A stretch of 64,000 nt of DNA from Casuarina equisetifolia (Eukaryota > Streptophyta > Magnoliopsida > Fagales > Casuarinaceae), in NCBI GenBank assembly GCA_028551475.1, contig CM052361.1:10857501-10921500 (forward strand), in the 5' to 3' direction. Positions 24,123 to 39,008 of the stretch are shown here, in pieces. Each line of letters begins with the position of its first letter. Position 1 is the stretch's first letter. Both the position numbers and the translations under genes were made by a program. The notes under the pieces were generated by a model, which saw only the letters and a list, made by a program, of their open reading frames with translations, ran no database searches and was not told where the DNA came from.

Positions 24123-27100
24123 ATGATGGCCGTTCTAGCAGTTAACAGCTGCGCCATCCTTCGCTCCGCCTCGTCTCCTCCTCTTTCGGCTGTCCGGTGC
24201 CGGTTGTACAGTTTCAACACCTTTCCCTTTCGCCGCCGCAGCAAATTTGGCTTCCGGTTCTCATTGTCGCGGGCCGAGCGGAAGTTTTTGGGCCATGGCG
24301 GTGTTCGGCACTCTTCGATTCACAGTCTCGTCGAAAGCGTCATGGAAGAGCTCGAATTCATGCGCAAGAGGAAGAGAGTCTGTTCTGCCTCGAAGTAGGT
24401 TTCTTGTAAAATAATTATCTCCCTTAATTCCGGTGACGTTATTGAATTGCGATGCTAAGAATTTTAGACAACCGTTGGTTTCCGATAAATTACCTTTTCA
24501 TTTTCGTTGCTGTCATTTGCCGTTGGTCATTTCCGAGCATATACTTAATAGTCATTAATGAAAAAAAATGCCAGAATTGGATTAACAAGTAGTGGAGAGC
24601 TTCTTGAAGATAAGCTTGCGAACCGAGCACTGGAGAAAGGGTTGCTGTTGGAGTTCAAGAAGGATTCTGATAGGGTTTTACTGGCAGTTGCTCAGAGACC
24701 TGATGGGAAGAAGAACTGGATGGTTTATGATCAGGTTCTAGCCAAAACAACTAATTCGCCTTGTTGGAATAGGTTGCTAGGTGTTGGAACTCATTGTTTC
24801 TGGAATCAAATGCATCAGAGTTCTTTGGCTTTCTAGCTTATCTAACTACTTCTTGTCTTTTCAATGGCAGAACGGTGTCACATCCTCTATTAAACCTCAG
24901 CAAATTACATACATTGTTCCAGGCATTGAGAACTTCGATCAGACAGAGATTTCGGATTTTGTTCGACGAGCTCAGGATAACTTGGTTGGCTTTTGCTTAT
25001 GAAAGGATAGCAACAAATTTGTCATTTTTATCTTCTGTTTCACGTTTTGTGCTAAATATCAACTCAGTATTTATTGATTTGGTACAGGATCCAGCTCTGC
25101 TTGAGTTTGCTTGGGTTGAGCTTCTAGAAAAAAATAAGTCAGTGACCACTGAAGAATTAGCTGAGGTATTGAATCTTTTGGTGGTCCAATATTAGTGTCA
25201 TCATTCTGATGCTATCCAATAACCTTTTAGCCTATTATACAGATGATTTTCGGTTGTACGGAGCCTCTTGAGAGCTATTGTGCCCATCTTTTGCTATCAA
25301 AAGATGATATATACTTCAATATTCTGGAGACGAGAGGTTCACGTTCTCTCTATGGGCCTAGACCTACTGTGCAGGTACATATTAGATTTGGCATCAACAA
25401 AAATATGCGAGTCCATGCAAGGCCTAGAAAACAATTTTTTGGTTTCTTTTGCCATTGACGGAGGTTTAAACCCTTTTTGCGCAGCTGGATATTTTCGGCT
25501 TTTCTAGCTGATAGGAAGATCCTTGTTCCAATGTTTTAAATTTAGCATGAGAAATGTTTCGACATGGACACTCTTAAGCAGAACTGCCATTATAGGGTCT
25601 GGGACTGATTTCAGGTTGAAACTAAATAATTATTACACGAAAATTCTGCTAGGGGTTAGCCTGATTTCCTGTCCATTAACCAAGCAAATATAAACCAATT
25701 TTGAAATTGCTAAATTATATCAAACTTTAACATCATAACGTCTTTTTCAAATCTGCATTGGGTGTACTGGGTTTTAATCCTGGTTGCCTGAAGCCAGATC
25801 CTTTAAAGCAACATGTCCCTGCTGCCGGCTAAGTCAGTTGCTTTGCAGTGGTTGGCATGTAAAGAATGGACTTCTTCCCAGCTCTGTTTGTTTAAAAATA
25901 TTTCTTTTTGCTGTTCTGTTTAACAGATGGTGTTCTCTCCTTACCACTTCTGCTTTTCAATCAATATGTTTGCCCTTATACAAGTGCTGAAACCATATCT
26001 GGTGATGTATTAGTGTTGCTTTTGCACACCTCGTTTCATCTTTTGTTTTATGACATCTTGAATGATCGTGTGACATGTCAAAAAGTTCCTGGAGTTTAAT
26101 CAGTCTGCAGTGAGAGAGTTTACAATGCTTAATTGCCTTCTTTCAGTTCAGTAATTCTAATAAGCTGGTGCCTATTTATTTGGAAATCAAGGTCGAAGAA
26201 CTTTTACGTAGGAAGCTTGCTAAGGAGGCTGCTGAGAAAGAACTCCAGGAGTTTGTTCAATTATTGAAATCTGCTAAGGCTATGCCTTTTGAGTCTAAAC
26301 CTCTGAAATCTTCTTGGATGGTTGAAGAGAAGATTAGATGCAAAATTGAATCCCTTGAATCTTATGCCATTGATGCCTGCAAAGATGATCAGCAAAAGAA
26401 AACAGCTGGGATGGTAACATCTCTAACTTGACTGAGTTTGCTATAGTTTTGCTTTTGAACTTAGATATCTTCTATCCTAAATTGATGGCTGATAAAGATG
26501 ATTTCTGCCATTAGTTAATGAGGAGACTTTTCATTTGAAGTGATGGTCTTATGATGTTATATTTCTAAAATGCTAATTGTCATTTATGCGATCAATTTAT
26601 ATCCACTGCATACCTGATTCATTAATTTTTTTTCTTTTAATGGTGTGTCTTTCTTCTTCTTAGATCCTTAAGGCAATGGGATTGGTGAGAACAGCATCAA
26701 CAGCTGTAAATCTCCTCATAGATATTGGTTATTTTCCTGTACATGTCAATCTCGATCTCTTGAAGTTCAATATTCCTACTGATCACTCAAAGGAGATAAT
26801 TTCTGCGGCTGAAAATCTTCTATTGGAGTCATCTAATTTGGATGACGTAAGTATGTTTCTTGGTCTGCCAATAATTGTAAAATATTTATGCAAGATTTAT
26901 AATTTTGAATTTCCTATGTGCCAAAAAGATGGAGGTGCTTTCCCTTCTGGGCTCTTGTAATATATATGAAACTTGAAAATGAAATAACTCGTCTGTTAAC
27001 TTTTCTGATTACTCTTGAATTTGATTCCCACCGTAATTCAATACTTGAATCCATATTTTAGTAAGAATATAACTTTTATTTTGTTTTACTACAATCTTTG

Positions 27101-30100
27101 CCATTTGGAAACTTCTTCGTGTTTTGGGATGGATGTGGGGCCAGGTTTGCGAGAATGATCACTCATGTTCTTAGGAAATTATGGTTGGAAAATTTTGAGA
27201 ATAAAATTGTCAAAATTCTGAAATTTTAGCGGTAGTTAGTCAATTCCTTTGTTTGTCAAGAGACAAGTTCTTTTATAGACTTTGCAGAACTCTGGTTTCC
27301 ATATACTTATTTAATTCTCTCCATCTTTAGAGTGACAGAAAAGATCTCATTCACTTAAAGGTTTACGCGATTGATGTTGATGAGGCTGATGAGGTAATTC
27401 ATATTTTTCTACTCTAGGTGAAGTCAGACAAAATATGGTGTCTAATGACTAACTGAGTAAATTATATGTAGCTTGATGATGCCCTAAGTGCAACAAGGTT
27501 GCAAGATGGCCGGATTAAAGTCTGGATACATGTTGCAGATCCAACCAGATTTGTCCAACCTGGGAGCATAGTAGACAGGTAGATTTCGATGTAGTGTGAA
27601 AGATGTGAATTAAATCTTCTGTGATACTTCAACTTGATGTCATTCATTCCATGTAGGGAGGCTATGAGAAGAGGAACATCTGTATTCTTGCCAACTGCCA
27701 CTTATCCCATGTTTCCGGAGAAACTTGCCATGGAGGGAATGAGTTTAAAACAGGGGGAGATTTGCAATGCTGTTTCAGTATCTGTTGTGCTGCATTCTGA
27801 TGGCAGGTAAATTTTTTTGTTCATTGGCTTGTTTGCTTTAGAAATTGGCAAAATGTAATATTTCTATGCCTATGGGACTAATAAAGTTGTGGACCATATG
27901 TTCGTATATATAGTTTTAAAATCATACCCAGAAGTATCCTTGCTGAGTTCTTATGGTGGATCTTATCTGGAATTTGCATGATTCCATTTTTTATAAACTG
28001 GGCTCAAGGATGAGTTGATCAGGCATGTGATCTAATGGTATTAATTCCATGATTAGGAAATTTTTGACAGTGAAGTGGTTTTAAGAATGCAGGAGATGAC
28101 AACATTACTATAATTTGTCGATAAAATAGGTGTGTAAGTGCTAGATGCGACACAATAATGATAATCTTCTGCAGATGCCTGAATATGACCTCAGACTTTT
28201 TGAGGTTCTTCCCTCGTAGGTGGGACACTAAAAACAGCTTTAGGCTGCATTTTGATTGATTCTCTTATCATGATTGTAATTAATTGTGTTTACTTTTAGT
28301 GGAACTGGAAATATATGCCTACGAAAGTTAAACGCTGCTGAAGATTATTTTTTGTAAATTGTACTTGCTTCACATCCTATTTGCTATTGTAGCATTGCAG
28401 AATACTCAGTAGAGAACTCAATCATCAAGCCCACCTATATGCTGACTTATGAGAGTGCATCCGAGCTGATTCATCTGAACCTGGAGGAGGAGGTTGAACT
28501 GAAACTTTTGTCAGAGGCAGCAGCTTTGCGGTCACAGTGGAGACGACAACAGGTAATAATCAAATAAATTCAACTCCAAAAGAAGCGAGTTCAACAAAAT
28601 TCTAACAAATCTGTTGTTTGGTCCAAATATCCATGTAAACTTGAGGAGACTTGCTACGGTCCATATGAGTTAAAAAATCCATGCAGGATCCAAAGAAGTT
28701 CAATTAATAAAAAAGGAAAAAAAATACAAGAAATGTTTTTCATTCAATTAATTTGATTTATCCACGATGTATTTAACATTTTTGAATCACCAATGTTGCT
28801 TCTAAATTTATAGCCTACTCTTGCTGAGTGGTGTAATGTATGTGGATTTTATCATATATGCTTTACCCCACTATACAATTAACTAACAGTACAAGACATT
28901 TAGTGCTGAATATGCGATCAGGATAACTACAAATTATGTAGTAGTTTTAGTTATAAGATTATAAGAAGTCAAGGAAGGTTTAGTTCTTCTTGACTGTCTA
29001 AAGTTGTATAGATGATATATGTGCTAAACATTGGACAACAAGGCTCCAATATTCTATTTTTCTGGGGAGCTGATTCTACTCCAAACTACATCCTTTTTCC
29101 ACCAAGGGTTCTAGAAAGTAATATAAAAGATGGGATGAAATAAGACTTCGATATGGACACTTTGGATGGGTATTGTATACTTGCTATCATGTCTATTCTC
29201 CTCTCTTTCTTTTGTGACATTGATCTTCTATGCATTTTTCAGGGTGCAGTTGACACAGCCACATTAGAAACACGCATCAAGGTAGCTAATCCAGATGATC
29301 CAGAGCCTGTTATCAATCTCTATGTAGAAAACCAAGCTGATCCTGCAATGCGACTGGTCTCTGAGATGATGATACTCTGTGGGGAAGTTGTAGCCACTTT
29401 TGGTTCTTGCAATAACATTCCTTTACCATACAGAGGACAGCCGCAGTCAAATATTGATGTGTCAGCATTTACACATCTTCCTGAAGGTCCTGTTAGGAGC
29501 TCTGCCATTGTTAAAGTAATGCGTGCTGCTGAAATTGATTTCAGGAAGCCTATTCGCCATGGAGTCTTGGGACTTCCTGGCTATGTTCAGTTTACATCTC
29601 CTATTCGTAGATATGTGGATCTTCTTGCTCATTATCAGGTCCATTTCATTTGGCCTGTCATATTATTATCAACGTTCTTCATGTTGTGCACTAATAATTC
29701 TGATTTTTGTAGCGTTTCATTTGTTCCTTTGTATTTGCAGGTCAAAGCATTTCTTAGAGGTGAATCTCTTCCTTTCTCATCTGGTCAGCTAGAAGGTATT
29801 GCATCAATTGTAAACATGCACACTAGAGTGGCAAGAAGACTATTTAGCAGCAGTCTCAGGTACTGGATTTTAGAATACCTTAGAAGGCAACCAAAAGAAA
29901 GAAGGTACCGTGCATTGATTCTGAGATTCATTAAAGATCGGGTTGCAGCCTTATTGTTAGTTGAGGTATGATTTTATTCGTTATGTGAGGTTGTGTCCTA
30001 TAGCAATCTTTCTTATACAATATGTCAAGTGGTGTAAGATTGTTTGGGACTCTTTTGAGTGATTGGACTGCAAAGAGTATGGGCCAGAGTAACACTCTCG

Positions 30101-31126
30101 CCTTTGTTGGGATAGAAATTGGCAACTTGATTTGAAAATGGTTCAAATAAAGGATATAAACCCCTACTAAAGGTATACTAGATAAAAAGGACTGGGGTTC
30201 ACAAATTAAAGCTGAGAAAGATATTGGTGATGATGCGAATGTATGATCCTTGGCGGGGATGAATTTCATCAAAGTTTGTTGCTTGCATGTCAAGCTGCAA
30301 TTATCAGCTTGCTGATCTCCATTTGGTTGTTCAATCGGCTGATTCTGCTTATCTTTGGTGCATTTTAGACACGTAGGTATTATTCACAATCTCAGGACTT
30401 GTGCCTGGGTGATTGCTTAGATGATCTCTGTATTTGACCACCAATATTTTCTGCTTCAGCCCCAGATGCCATTAAATCTTATTTTCCCTAGTCTGATATT
30501 TTCATTCCATGCTATTCAATTTTCTTCTCTTTGAGGCATAGATCCTGATTGAATGAGACAAGTATGTTCAATTTTTTTTTCCCCTCAATATTTAATGTAC
30601 ACCTCCAACCGTTACTGGTAAATCTTTATATATAATGAGTTAATTTATCACCGCACTACTAGTGCAGACAATTTTCCAAAACTGTTATTATTGCCCCTCC
30701 CCTTGATGTGAGTTTTAAAATTAGAAGTAGTAGAAACTGGGAGTCGACCTTTCATTCCTATTGACAAGAAGCGGTAGTGGTAGCAGAATATGCAATTACA
30801 GGTTGGGCCATCTTACATATATTGCGGCATCAATGAGTTCATTATGTCAGCATGTTTGTTTTTGTCTGTTGTTTCTCCTTTGTCACATCAACTTATTTGA
30901 TTTGAAAATGCTAAAGCTTTTGCGAATTCCATCACAGGCAGATCCTTGATGGATCACCTTGCAACTTTGTCTACTAATTCTCTGAAACAATATTCAATTT
31001 TTGCAGGTGGGAGTTCAAGTTTCTGGGTTCGTGTCTGTGGGATCACAGATTGGAGATGAAGTAGAAGTTCGGGTAGAAGATGCTCATCCACGTGATGACC
31101 ATCTTGAGCTTAAGGAGGTTGTTTGA
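24123..31126 (+). CDS. RNR1: Organellar exoribonuclease II/R family protein RNR1
   Basis: Fourteen exons: 24123-24394, 24575-24734, 24871-24984, 25088-25165, 25243-25374, 26192-26413, 26664-26846, 27331-27393, 27472-27578, 27657-27806, 28393-28552, 29243-29638, 29741-29965 and 31007-31126. They give 793 residues, close to the Arabidopsis protein. The first about 75 residues are Arg/Ser-rich and poor in acids, as in a plastid/mitochondrial transit peptide. The RNB catalytic block begins with AIDVDEADELDDAL (about residues 400-413): Asp402, Asp410 and Asp411 align with metal ligands of bacterial RNase II, while the fourth position is Glu408. Other RNB blocks are KVWIHVADPTRFV, FLPTATYPMFPEKLAMEGMS and FTSPIRRYVDL. 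A short S1-like C-terminus ends the protein. RNR1 trims 3' ends of chloroplast rRNA and mRNA. An alternative exon 6 start at 26147 would add 15 codons in frame; the shorter form fits the homologous PTVQ-VEELLRRK junction. Confidence 0.95.
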
Positions 31127-34100
31127 CGGACTAAAAGAGATTCTTTTGGATGGACATTATCAAAGAAGCCTTTTTCTTTTCCGTACACTGGTTTGTGTTA
31201 CTTACTATCGCCTCCTTGCTGATATTTTGGGGAATGAGAATTTACTTGCCACAGCTTCAATGTTTTACAACAGAAGATTATAACCTCTGCAACCTTGTGA
31301 AGTGCCGAGACATACTGCGGACGGCCAGACATTGCTTTCCAAGAAGAATGATCGTAAACATCATTTTTGGAAAGTGACTATCCATGTTGCATTCAAGGAC
31401 AACCGAACACTGATTCAAGCTTCCATCTCTTTTTTGAGCTATGTCGCAGAAAACAAAGGTGTGAGAAGCCAAGAGTAGCTCCAACGTACAGTTCCGCTTT
31501 TTTTAGCATGGCAAATGGCCTGTTTTATGTAGATATTAATCAATATAGGAGTAAGGAGTATTCGTCAGTCATATTTTTGGGGTCAGCATTACTGTATATG
31601 GATTTTGTTCTTCAGTGCTGTTCCTTACAATGATATACAACAGGGCTCGCGGTAGTCATGTATACCATGTGGCACGCCCAATTTTCTGATTACGCTCTCA
31701 CTTTTATCCTACAAGAGGAAAAAGCTAGGATGCCTTCAATCTAATTTTCGTACAAATTACATTAGCAGACTGACCTGAGTTCGCTTAAGTGACTTTCGAG
31801 GTGAGAGTCAAAATGAAGCATATAAAATTCTGCATGGTCATTTCGATTGAATGCAATGATGTCAAAATTTGGTAATAGATTTCCTGGTATTTTATGAGGG
31901 ACGATTTTCAATAAGATCTAGATAATAGAGGGAAAAACTCTGAATCGGAACGTTGGTAATCGGGTTTGCATAGCTGGCTCTATCCCCGCCCATGATGATC
32001 TATAAATTGCGAGAGGGGTTTTGTAAATCTTAACAGAGTCATGTCTCATAGTCCTCAGTTGCAACCAATCCAGTTCCCAGGCATTGCAAGTTGATTTAGT
32101 TGCCGTTGAGTGAAGCCCAATTGGTAATCCAGGTGGAATACGTAGGAATGGAGCTTCAGAATTCAAGCTATTGCCACATCAAAGGCTATTCTTTTCGTTT
32201 TGGGATAAGCTGACAAGAGAAGAACCTACAACTCCCAAGGACCCCCTGGTCTGGCTGTCTGTGTTAATACACTTCTGCTAGCTTTGGAACTAGGAATTAC
32301 CCATGGAAGTTAACGACAAGAAAAAGGCAGCGACTGGATGGACTTCGGGAACTTATTATGACGCATTGCTGCCTGAAGACTACAAGACAAGATTTATAAT
32401 CTCTGCAATGCAGACTTCAAGACAAGGTTGCAATGTTCTTAGTGGAATTTAGGTGAGTAGAATACGTTATCTTGTAGGTAGACAAAGCTCCAATATGTTT
32501 GAACATAGGCCGGATTTTATGCACTAGTCAGAACAACATCATCACTCGTAATAATGCTCAGCCTAAACTGATAGTTAGGACATTTTTCCTCGGCTTCTTT
32601 TCCATCAAAACAGACGAGGCAAGTGGAGATTCTCTGTTTGTCAGAGAAGGAATGATTAAACTCCTCACGGGCCCTGGGAAATTGATCCTGCAAATTGTGT
32701 AGGGAATAAAACAGTCTCCAGAACATCACGAGAGTCACTTCAGCATATCTTTTATGTGAATCGAATTTCAGTAAATAATTCCTTGGGGTTTCACATGATT
32801 TAGAGCTTGCATCGAAAGGTGCAATAGATAATGGAATGGGCTAGGATTAGTATTCATCATGCATGGCGCATGCCGATGCGGGTATGCTTGGGAACATACT
32901 CAGCAATTAGTGTAATAACATGTCCCAAGTGGTCACGGAGTACAGCAGTTCGATGACCATTCGGTGATGCCAACTCCTCTGGCCCTATTAGGAGTCATGA
33001 GAGGTAGCTAGGTCCCAGTTATAGGGCAGCCATTTAGCTTCTGTGAAGGCAGAGAAATACGTCCTTACAATTTAAGTATGGAGATGGCCTTGCCTTTCAA
33101 TGCAGAGCTATGGAGTTAAACATTAATACACATATCGAACCACTTACATTAAACATTGCACGCAAGGTTTAGGGGAAGAAACCATCAAAGAGGCCTCGTT
33201 AGTCTAAGAATTATTGGTATTACCTTCTCTCTCCCATGATTTCGAGCCTAAAGCAATTATAGAAGAAAGTACTCTGAGAATCGTGACAACAGAGATTCAT
33301 ATAAAAAATAAGAATGAATCTAAGCATGTGAAATTAATAATGGACTATGAGATTTTGTCATTGATATGGAAGAACACAATCTAGACAACACGATGGATAT
33401 GTGATGCCAATTTGATAAGATTCTCACAGTTACTTTTGTAGTTCTTGTTTGTATGGTGTAATGTACTTGTGTCTGTATTAGTTTTAATAAGGATTCCTTA
33501 TGAAATTTTACTTTTATAAAAATTAGTTAGTCAAAAGATACTTTTGAAAGTGAGTTGTCACTTTTGAAAAGTAACTTTAATTAAAAGTAAAAGTAAAAAG
33601 TAAGATGACTCATATAAAAATTAATTATATAAAACTTCAACATCTGGATGTCTTTGGAGTGCAAAGGGATTCAAGTCTTGGCATTACAAAAATCTCTCTT
33701 TCTTTCACTCTCTCACGAAACTCACTCATCTTAGAGATTTATTTCTTGCATTTTAGATTTCTAGTTCTTTTAGAGGAAACGTTAAATGGAGCTTTATTTG
33801 AGCATGCAAAAACGAGGATCGCATTGATGGTGACTCGTGATTAAGGAAATTGTCTTGAGGCAAAATGTCATCTTGGCATGCCTGCATGTGGAACTAATAA
33901 TAGAACGAACTTAAAGGAAAGGGACCACTTGGTGGTATTTTCGTTTATGATGAAAATTGATATAGTTCGTTTGTCGGGGAGGAGTTATTATCGAGTTCTA
34001 AATTATGCAAGAGATATGGTTTTATATGGAATTGGTCAGAAAGCAAAAAGAAAGTATAGTACCTTGATAGATGACTTACGCGACCGATCCAGAAGCAGCA

Positions 34101-37100
34101 TTATGAGAGATATAACGTACCAACCCAAAAAACGTAATTCATAATGGATTTGTGACCCGCGTTACAGAAAAGATTGATTGATTGTTGACGCAACATGTAG
34201 TCCCACATTTTATTGCGGCACAATTTTTGATCCACAAGCAGGATAACTCGAACGCTTTATTCATGAAGAACAACGAACGCAAAACTTCTAGAACACATAA
34301 CGTTTTTCATTTGATTTCATGTTCATGGTGCAATTTGTCCACCGATTAGGGATTTATTTTTTGATACTTTAAAAGATTATTCCCAAACGTATACCATAAG
34401 AAAATTCAAGTGCATGAATCTGATATAATCTATTGTTTGTTTTATCAGTTGCCTTTTCCAGTTTAAAGCTGGAGAATAGCAACAGAGAACACGGATTCTC
34501 GTATAATCTATTGTTTGCCTGCCAGTTGTGACTGCTTGTATTAATCCCTCTAGACTTAGCAAGAAAGCAGCTTGTTCGAGTTTCAAGTTTGAACGTGCCG
34601 ACATTGTCTTAACCGTGGATGGCATCTGAAGGTGACCATGAGGAAACTTTCTTTCCCGACAAAACAGCAAACTTGGTCTTGCTTGATGTCACCACTCATG
34701 CAGAAGGGAAAATGAAAGATGATATGCAACTTGTCGGAGAATCACTAAATCTGTGGATTTTCCTCTCTCATAAATCCTCTCACTCACATGCATCTTTCGG
34801 ACCTGTAGCTGTGGTATCATGGGCGTACCAAAACAAATACCGCATCTAACCGAGCATATCCAAGAGAAGGACCACAGAAGAATATGAAACTTAGTCGGTA
34901 CTTCAACGTTGCGAAAGCTGTCGGCGACAACATGTTTTGTTGTGAAAGCGCCAACCAAGAAAGCATCACAGTCACCAAATAAATCCAGTACCACGAAGTT
35001 AACTCCAATTAAAGAGCAACGCCAGAGGTCTTTAAGAACTTAATGTCGTACAAAATTCATTTAATAGGTCTACGGGCATCGGATTTATTCCATCTAGAAT
35101 TAACACAAATCTTTCTTTTCCATAGTTTTATTACTACAAATGAAGCAATCTCTTACGGATTACTCTACTTGCATACAATTTATGGTTACAAACATAAATC
35201 TCTTTTGTGTAAGGAGAATGAACTGCAACACAATTTTTTTTTTTTTTTAATTTTGTTTTAACTTGTGAGCAATTACATTTCCAATTCTTGCTCTCAGATT
35301 GAAACGCCTATAACCCCCTTTTCCCTTCTGCACATATCAATGTCTAGGGGACAAACTTGTGTCTGCTTGCTGGTTATCATTTACAACATCTACGACCCAT
35401 CTCCTATCTCTTCAATGGCAAAATCATTATAGCACTCAGCTAAAACAGATCTGCAATACCACCGCCACCAACATTTTTGTCTTTATCCCCAAGCACCATC
35501 AACCAAGTATTAGATTTCGATAAGATGAAAAGTGAGCCTCGAGAGTGTTCAGCTTCATAATGGTGAAAATGTAGCCAATTGGGAGGGGGATGGCTTAATA
35601 TGGCTGGTCCAGAGACCATAAATCTGGGAAAAAGGCGGGCAGGAGATTAAAGTCTAGAGATTTGGTGGATGTAGAAATCTAAAGAGCGATGGATGGTAGG
35701 TCATGAGGCAAACAATGCCCATGTAGTGTCTGTTGTTCTCTTTGATAACGTCCAAGCAAATGCTGGCACGATCTTTCTTGATATGAGCCCCATGCACTCT
35801 TGCTCCAAGTTGTCATAACACTTCCTCCTCTTTCTCATATGGGATAACTTCTTTGTGCTTTATTTAGAAGTTTTGGCCATGGAAATGATGATTTTGGCGA
35901 TTCAAACTTACACTCAATGCTTGGGTTGTAATAGAAAATAGGGGCTCGAAAGTGCTCCTATGAAGCTTGTGTAAACTTTGAAGTTTTACTTTGCAAAGCA
36001 TAATCATTAGTTTGATTATGTGAGCAAAGACACAGATGAGTGGGCCAAAATCATTTAGATGCCAAACGAGGGAATTAGTTTTGTAATGATTAAATCCGAC
36101 GAATCATTTCAAGATTGAAATCAATTTGAACATTTCAGGGACCAACTCAATTTGAACCATTAAAATAATGGAAGTGTTAGGAAGTCATTTTTTAATGTTA
36201 AAGTTGCAAAGTCTTGAACTACAAGAACAGTCAAGTAGACGTGGAACGTGGTTCATCAGCCATATCATTCTAAACGCCCAGTCTTCTCCATCAAATAATC
36301 GAATAATAAAAGCCCATAACATAATGAATTTGAAAATCTTTTGACAACGAAAGCAAGGGAAGAAGAAGTGATCCACAAGGAAGCATGCTTCCTAAGCTAC
36401 ATATAAACGTGAAGTACAAATTGAGTAACAGTTTTAAGTCTTCGCCAGAAAGATTACAATAATCACAAAGTCAAATGCTGAAACCGAACCCTCCTGAACT
36501 CCTATGGATAAAAAATTAGTTTAACGTCAAAGATGAGATTCCATGTGCATATATTCCGTTTTCGTTAATACATGCATGTTAAACAAATCCAAGGCACCGA
36601 CTAGTTAAACCCCCATTTGGCTATGGTACGGAGCAGTTGACTTCAAGGTACTGTCCTTTTCATGGAAAAGTTAAAGACGCCTGACCAGATTCATCAAGAA
36701 AATAGATGTCTCACATTAACTACGTGAGTTGTGCATCCTAGATTTGCTATTGTTGTTATATTCGAAAATTATATGGTACATGATCTTGTACTTTTGATGA
36801 ACTTCTGTTCATCTTGGTTGGCAGGCTGGAACATACGATTAAGCTATTCCAGAGCCAGTTTGTTTATCAGGATTAGGCTTGATCCCATCTGAAAGAGGTT
36901 ATTAGTTTGGTGGCCCGAGAAAGAAGCATGATCACCGACTACTAAGACTAGAGGAACTCATGATTAGGGCTCAAGGAGTCTAGCTCTACAATCGAGGAGT
37001 AGTAGTACATTGGAATCCCATGTGATTTTGATCCCAAGAGACGCTTGTATGCACCGTACTCATGCAAAGTCAAACCCAAGAAAAACGTCACAAACGCCGG

Positions 37101-39008
37101 CATGTCTTTTTGGATTCCTCCACCATTGTCCTTCTCGAGTTCTATGCCGTGAGTAACGTTGGTGTCTGTTTGTCCTTAGAGTTTTTTTTTTTTTTTTTTC
37201 TCTTTTTAATTATTTATTATTAGAGGTAAATGAGGTTAAACCCAAAACCTAAGCTCTTAATAGTCAATAAGTATAAAAAAAACTGGATTGTAAATGAGTG
37301 TTAAATTATCTACCCAAAATCGTTTTTTTTTTTTTTTTTTTTTGAGTGGATCGGCAACAAGGAACTCCATCGGCTGTAGCTTTTGTGTGTCATGTAAAAG
37401 AGAGCGGTGGCCCCCGTTCACATTCTTGGCGGTTGGCGGGGATTGGACTGGCATCGACCCCACTTCATTGAGTTTGCCTATATGGTAGATTCGCTAGATC
37501 TGGTTGGTTGGTCAGGGGGACACGGATCAACCCTGTCAGCCCTACGTGTCAAAGTGCACCCACTCGATCTATCCAATTTGAGACCCATGAATGAATCATC
37601 TCGAAGGGGAAAATTAGCAAAAACGGTGCATGGAAAGCGACATCGTGACACGCGTCATGCACCATGTTTGGTGAATTGGGTTTAAGACGCAGTTTTTGGA
37701 AGCTGAAAAGGCAAAGGGCCGATTGAGGGACAGTGGAGGCGTTTTATTTCCATGGCCTCCGTCAAACCTTCCGAAAAGCTCAAAAAAGGAAGTACGGCCG
37801 GCACGATGATCAGGAAAATCAAAACGAACAAATTGAATGGCCACCCGAACGTAATAAGAATCAGGTGAAAGCGGAAAAAAAGGTTGATGATGGCGAGGAA
37901 AACGGTGGGTGGATTGGAGGAAGAGATCAACCAAAACAATAATTCGGCTCACATGGGAGTTGGGCCAGCTAAATCAAAGAAAGGGTCATTCTTTCCCATG
38001 GGCCTTTTGACTCCTGGCAAAGGGCGGTATGGGGAACCTCACATGCTCGAGGGGTCATTGATGTGACACCACCCCGCTCCAGACTGACCTTATTTATTCT
38101 TAATTATAAATAACAATAATTTTTGTTAATACCATTATTACTACGTTAAAGCGTGAGTAAGTCAAAGAAATGCGGCGAAATAAATGATTTTCATGAAAAG
38201 AAGGGAAATCCGTTGGGATTGGCGGAGCAACAGCGACTGATAATTCCCGAAATAGTAAAAGGAGAGCAAATCGAGATGGGTCCCAGCTACGGTTAGAGCC
38301 CCATGGCGGTTCCCTCCCACCTGCGTATCCGGACAATGGTCCCCCTCTTGTTTGCTAAGCCTTTCGCAATGCTTCGGTATTCGGATTCCCATTTTTCGTT
38401 ACTTTACAAAAAGTTCCCTTCCCCCTAAATTCTGATAAAATCACAGCCATTCTGTGTCCAGATTGCTTGTGACGGAAGCAAGGTGCATGTCTGCTTTTAC
38501 GATTTGATGGATGGATCTACTCAGTCACTGCTGCATTCACAGAGCTGCTGTTAGAATAACCAACTGGGTGTGAAACCAAAAGGCGAGGATAGGGGATAAA
38601 TTCAACCTAAGGCTACTAATTATTCTATGGGAATATGAATCCAAGTTGGCCTGCTCTCAGGACCAACCAAAATCAACAGGGACTCTGCCCATGTGCGGTG
38701 CACATGAGCTCTCTATCCATGCTCGTTTATTTAAGGACTGACCCTAACTATTTATTGCGGAATAAGGAAAGTAGGACGAATTGTAAAATAGATCCGTGTT
38801 GTGTGACAGGGAGAGGCAGACAAAGGACTTTAATACGTAGTAATAATATCCGACTCTTGCTTTTTCCCTACACTGCCCTTTGGGCCGCTCCATAAGTACC
38901 CCACGTTCTTCCCGCTATCCATTCGCCTCAACCCAATCCAACCCAACGCCCTCCTCCTTCTCTCTCCCTCACTCCCTCTGCCTTTCGCTCTCACACACAG
39001 ATCAAGCT
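31127..39008. other. Gene-poor intergenic region of 7.9 kb
   Basis: The first 500 bp probably contain the RNR1 3' untranslated region. Beyond that I see only short ORFs on all frames with no recognisable domain. Two long T runs (37182-37199 and 37323-37343) flank about 120 bp. A block near 33,380-33,840 looks like retroelement-derived sequence but lacks a clear LTR border. The last kilobase becomes richer in C/T toward the expansin gene. Nothing else can be supported. Confidence 0.55.
38887..38897 (+). promoter_or_regulatory. Candidate TATA-like element of the expansin gene
   Basis: The sequence CCATAAGTACC lies about 115 bp before the expansin ATG, in a C/T-rich leader context. It resembles plant TATA elements of the form TATAAGTAC but has a C in place of the first T. 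Another AT-rich candidate, TTTATTTAAGG, is near 38,726. Confidence 0.35.

Noticed and set aside
34619-34994. Overlapping ORFs on both strands in the 7.9-kb gap
   Set aside because: No motif, no homologue recognised, and ordinary AT-rich codon content.
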